Shown: positions 30,980 through 31,378 of the stretch, one piece after another | Layout: each line of letters opens with the position of its first letter | Position numbering within the stretch: position 1 is the stretch's first letter | From: an uncultured beta proteobacterium | GTDB taxonomy: Bacteria > Pseudomonadota > Gammaproteobacteria > Burkholderiales > SG8-39 | DNA: 31,378 nt | NCBI GenBank assembly: GCA_902826155.1 | Contig: CADEDU010000030.1 | Coordinates: 3,995-35,372 of the forward strand | Direction of reading: 5' to 3' | Notes under the pieces: generated by a model | What the model was told of the DNA's origin: nothing | Databases searched by the model: none | What the model saw: the letters and a program-made list of their open reading frames with translations, nothing else | Program-made: the position numbers and the translations under genes

Positions 30980-31378
30980 CTACTTCTTCGTAGCCTCGGC
31001 GGCCAGGCCGGCAAGTGCCTTGGTGATGTTGCCGATCGCCTGTGCGCCGCACTCGCCCATGCCGTGGCGATGGGCCAGGTGCATCGGCTCGTTGTAGCCC
31101 AGCCACACCTGGCCTTGTGCGTCCTGCCAGGCCAGCGCCTTGAGCGGCAGATCGATGCCGACCGATTGCTGGCACTGCATGAGCGGCGTGCCGCCTTGCG
31201 GGTTGCCGAAGATCAGCAATTCGGTCGGGCGCAATGTCTGATTGATCTTCTGTGCGCCGCCGGCGTGATCGATGCGATTGAAGATCATCAGTCCGCGCGA
31301 CTTGGCAGCCGCCTCGAACCGGTCGATGGTCGTCTTGACGTCGTTGGCGCTGGCGACACGCGTCATGCCGTGGGCACC
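30980..31378 (-). CDS. DUF302 family protein, N-terminus cut by the window edge
   Basis: About 132 residues are visible. The frame stays open to the last base, and the first internal ATG (31366) opens directly at the domain (TRVASANDVKTTIDRF). Relatives usually have a signal peptide before this, so the true start is probably outside. The DUF302 pattern is clear: GLMIFNRIDHAGGAQKI, RPTELLIFGNPQGGTPLMQ, GIDLPLKALAWQD and VWLGYNEP. The fold is small alpha/beta; the role is unknown. The gene converges with the ThDP enzyme gene, with 27 bp between stops. Confidence 0.9.
   Translation of the reverse strand, partial: GAHGMTRVASANDVKTTIDRFEAAAKSRGLMIFNRIDHAGGAQKINQTLRPTELLIFGNPQGGTPLMQCQQSVGIDLPLKALAWQDAQGQVWLGYNEPMHLAHRHGMGECGAQAIGNITKALAGLAAEATKK

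Noticed and set aside
1..31378. CRISPR array, insertion sequence, phage, tRNA or rRNA
   Set aside because: No spaced repeat array, transposase-like protein, terminal inverted repeats or cloverleaf-like segment was recognised on either strand by reading.

Overview
The window is a GC-rich bacterial chromosome segment. It looks like a metabolically versatile betaproteobacterium, probably order Burkholderiales. That is an inference from the orphan Bug/TctC-type solute receptor, two TRAP systems, two Rieske oxygenases, the codon bias and the dense packing. I found no rRNA, tRNA, transposase, integrase, phage gene, CRISPR array or transcription-factor gene. Thirty protein-coding genes are supported; the first and last are cut by the window edges.

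Layout. (1) 1-1793, plus strand: the C-terminal part of a fused TRAP permease, coupled by ATGA to a PfkB-family kinase. (2) 1777-2061, minus strand: a small conserved hypothetical gene whose 3' end overlaps the kinase gene. (3) 2251-3141, plus strand: an SMP-30/gluconolactonase-like hydrolase. (4) 3145-10964, minus strand: nine collinear genes read from high to low coordinates. In order they encode an SDR dehydrogenase, Rieske dioxygenase alpha and beta subunits, a class I glutamine-amidotransferase-like gamma-glutamyl hydrolase, a DUF3830 protein and a four-gene polyamine/iron-type ABC importer. (5) 11200-12620, plus strand: an orphan Bug receptor coupled to a small secreted protein. (6) 12640-14063, minus strand: a secreted ankyrin protein coupled to an EthD-like protein with two apparent ferredoxin-fold halves. 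(7) 14219-17116, plus strand: a complete three-component TRAP transporter. (8) 17184-21203: housekeeping genes typA and tal flank a YgiD-like LigB-family dioxygenase. (9) 21374-23223, minus strand: a secreted parallel beta-helix protein followed by a fibronectin-III lipoprotein. (10) 23544-28369, minus strand: a CoA-binding protein, metY, a gamma-glutamyltransferase without a signal peptide, and a phthalate-dioxygenase-type Rieske oxygenase. (11) 28585-30952, plus strand: a cupin protein and an acetolactate-synthase-like ThDP enzyme. (12) 30980-31378, minus strand: a DUF302 protein cut at its N-terminus.

How the genes may work together. The nine-gene operon is the most interesting part. An importer, a ring-hydroxylating dioxygenase, a putative diol dehydrogenase and a gamma-glutamyl hydrolase together suggest uptake and oxidation of an aromatic or amine substrate. 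The logic resembles aniline catabolism, which also pairs a Rieske dioxygenase with an amidotransferase-like gamma-glutamyl hydrolase. However, the glutamine-synthetase-like ligase and the reductase are absent here. The second Rieske gene also lies next to a gamma-glutamyl enzyme (GGT), so the association occurs twice in about 21 kb. Substrates cannot be read from sequence alone; assignments beyond family level are inference.
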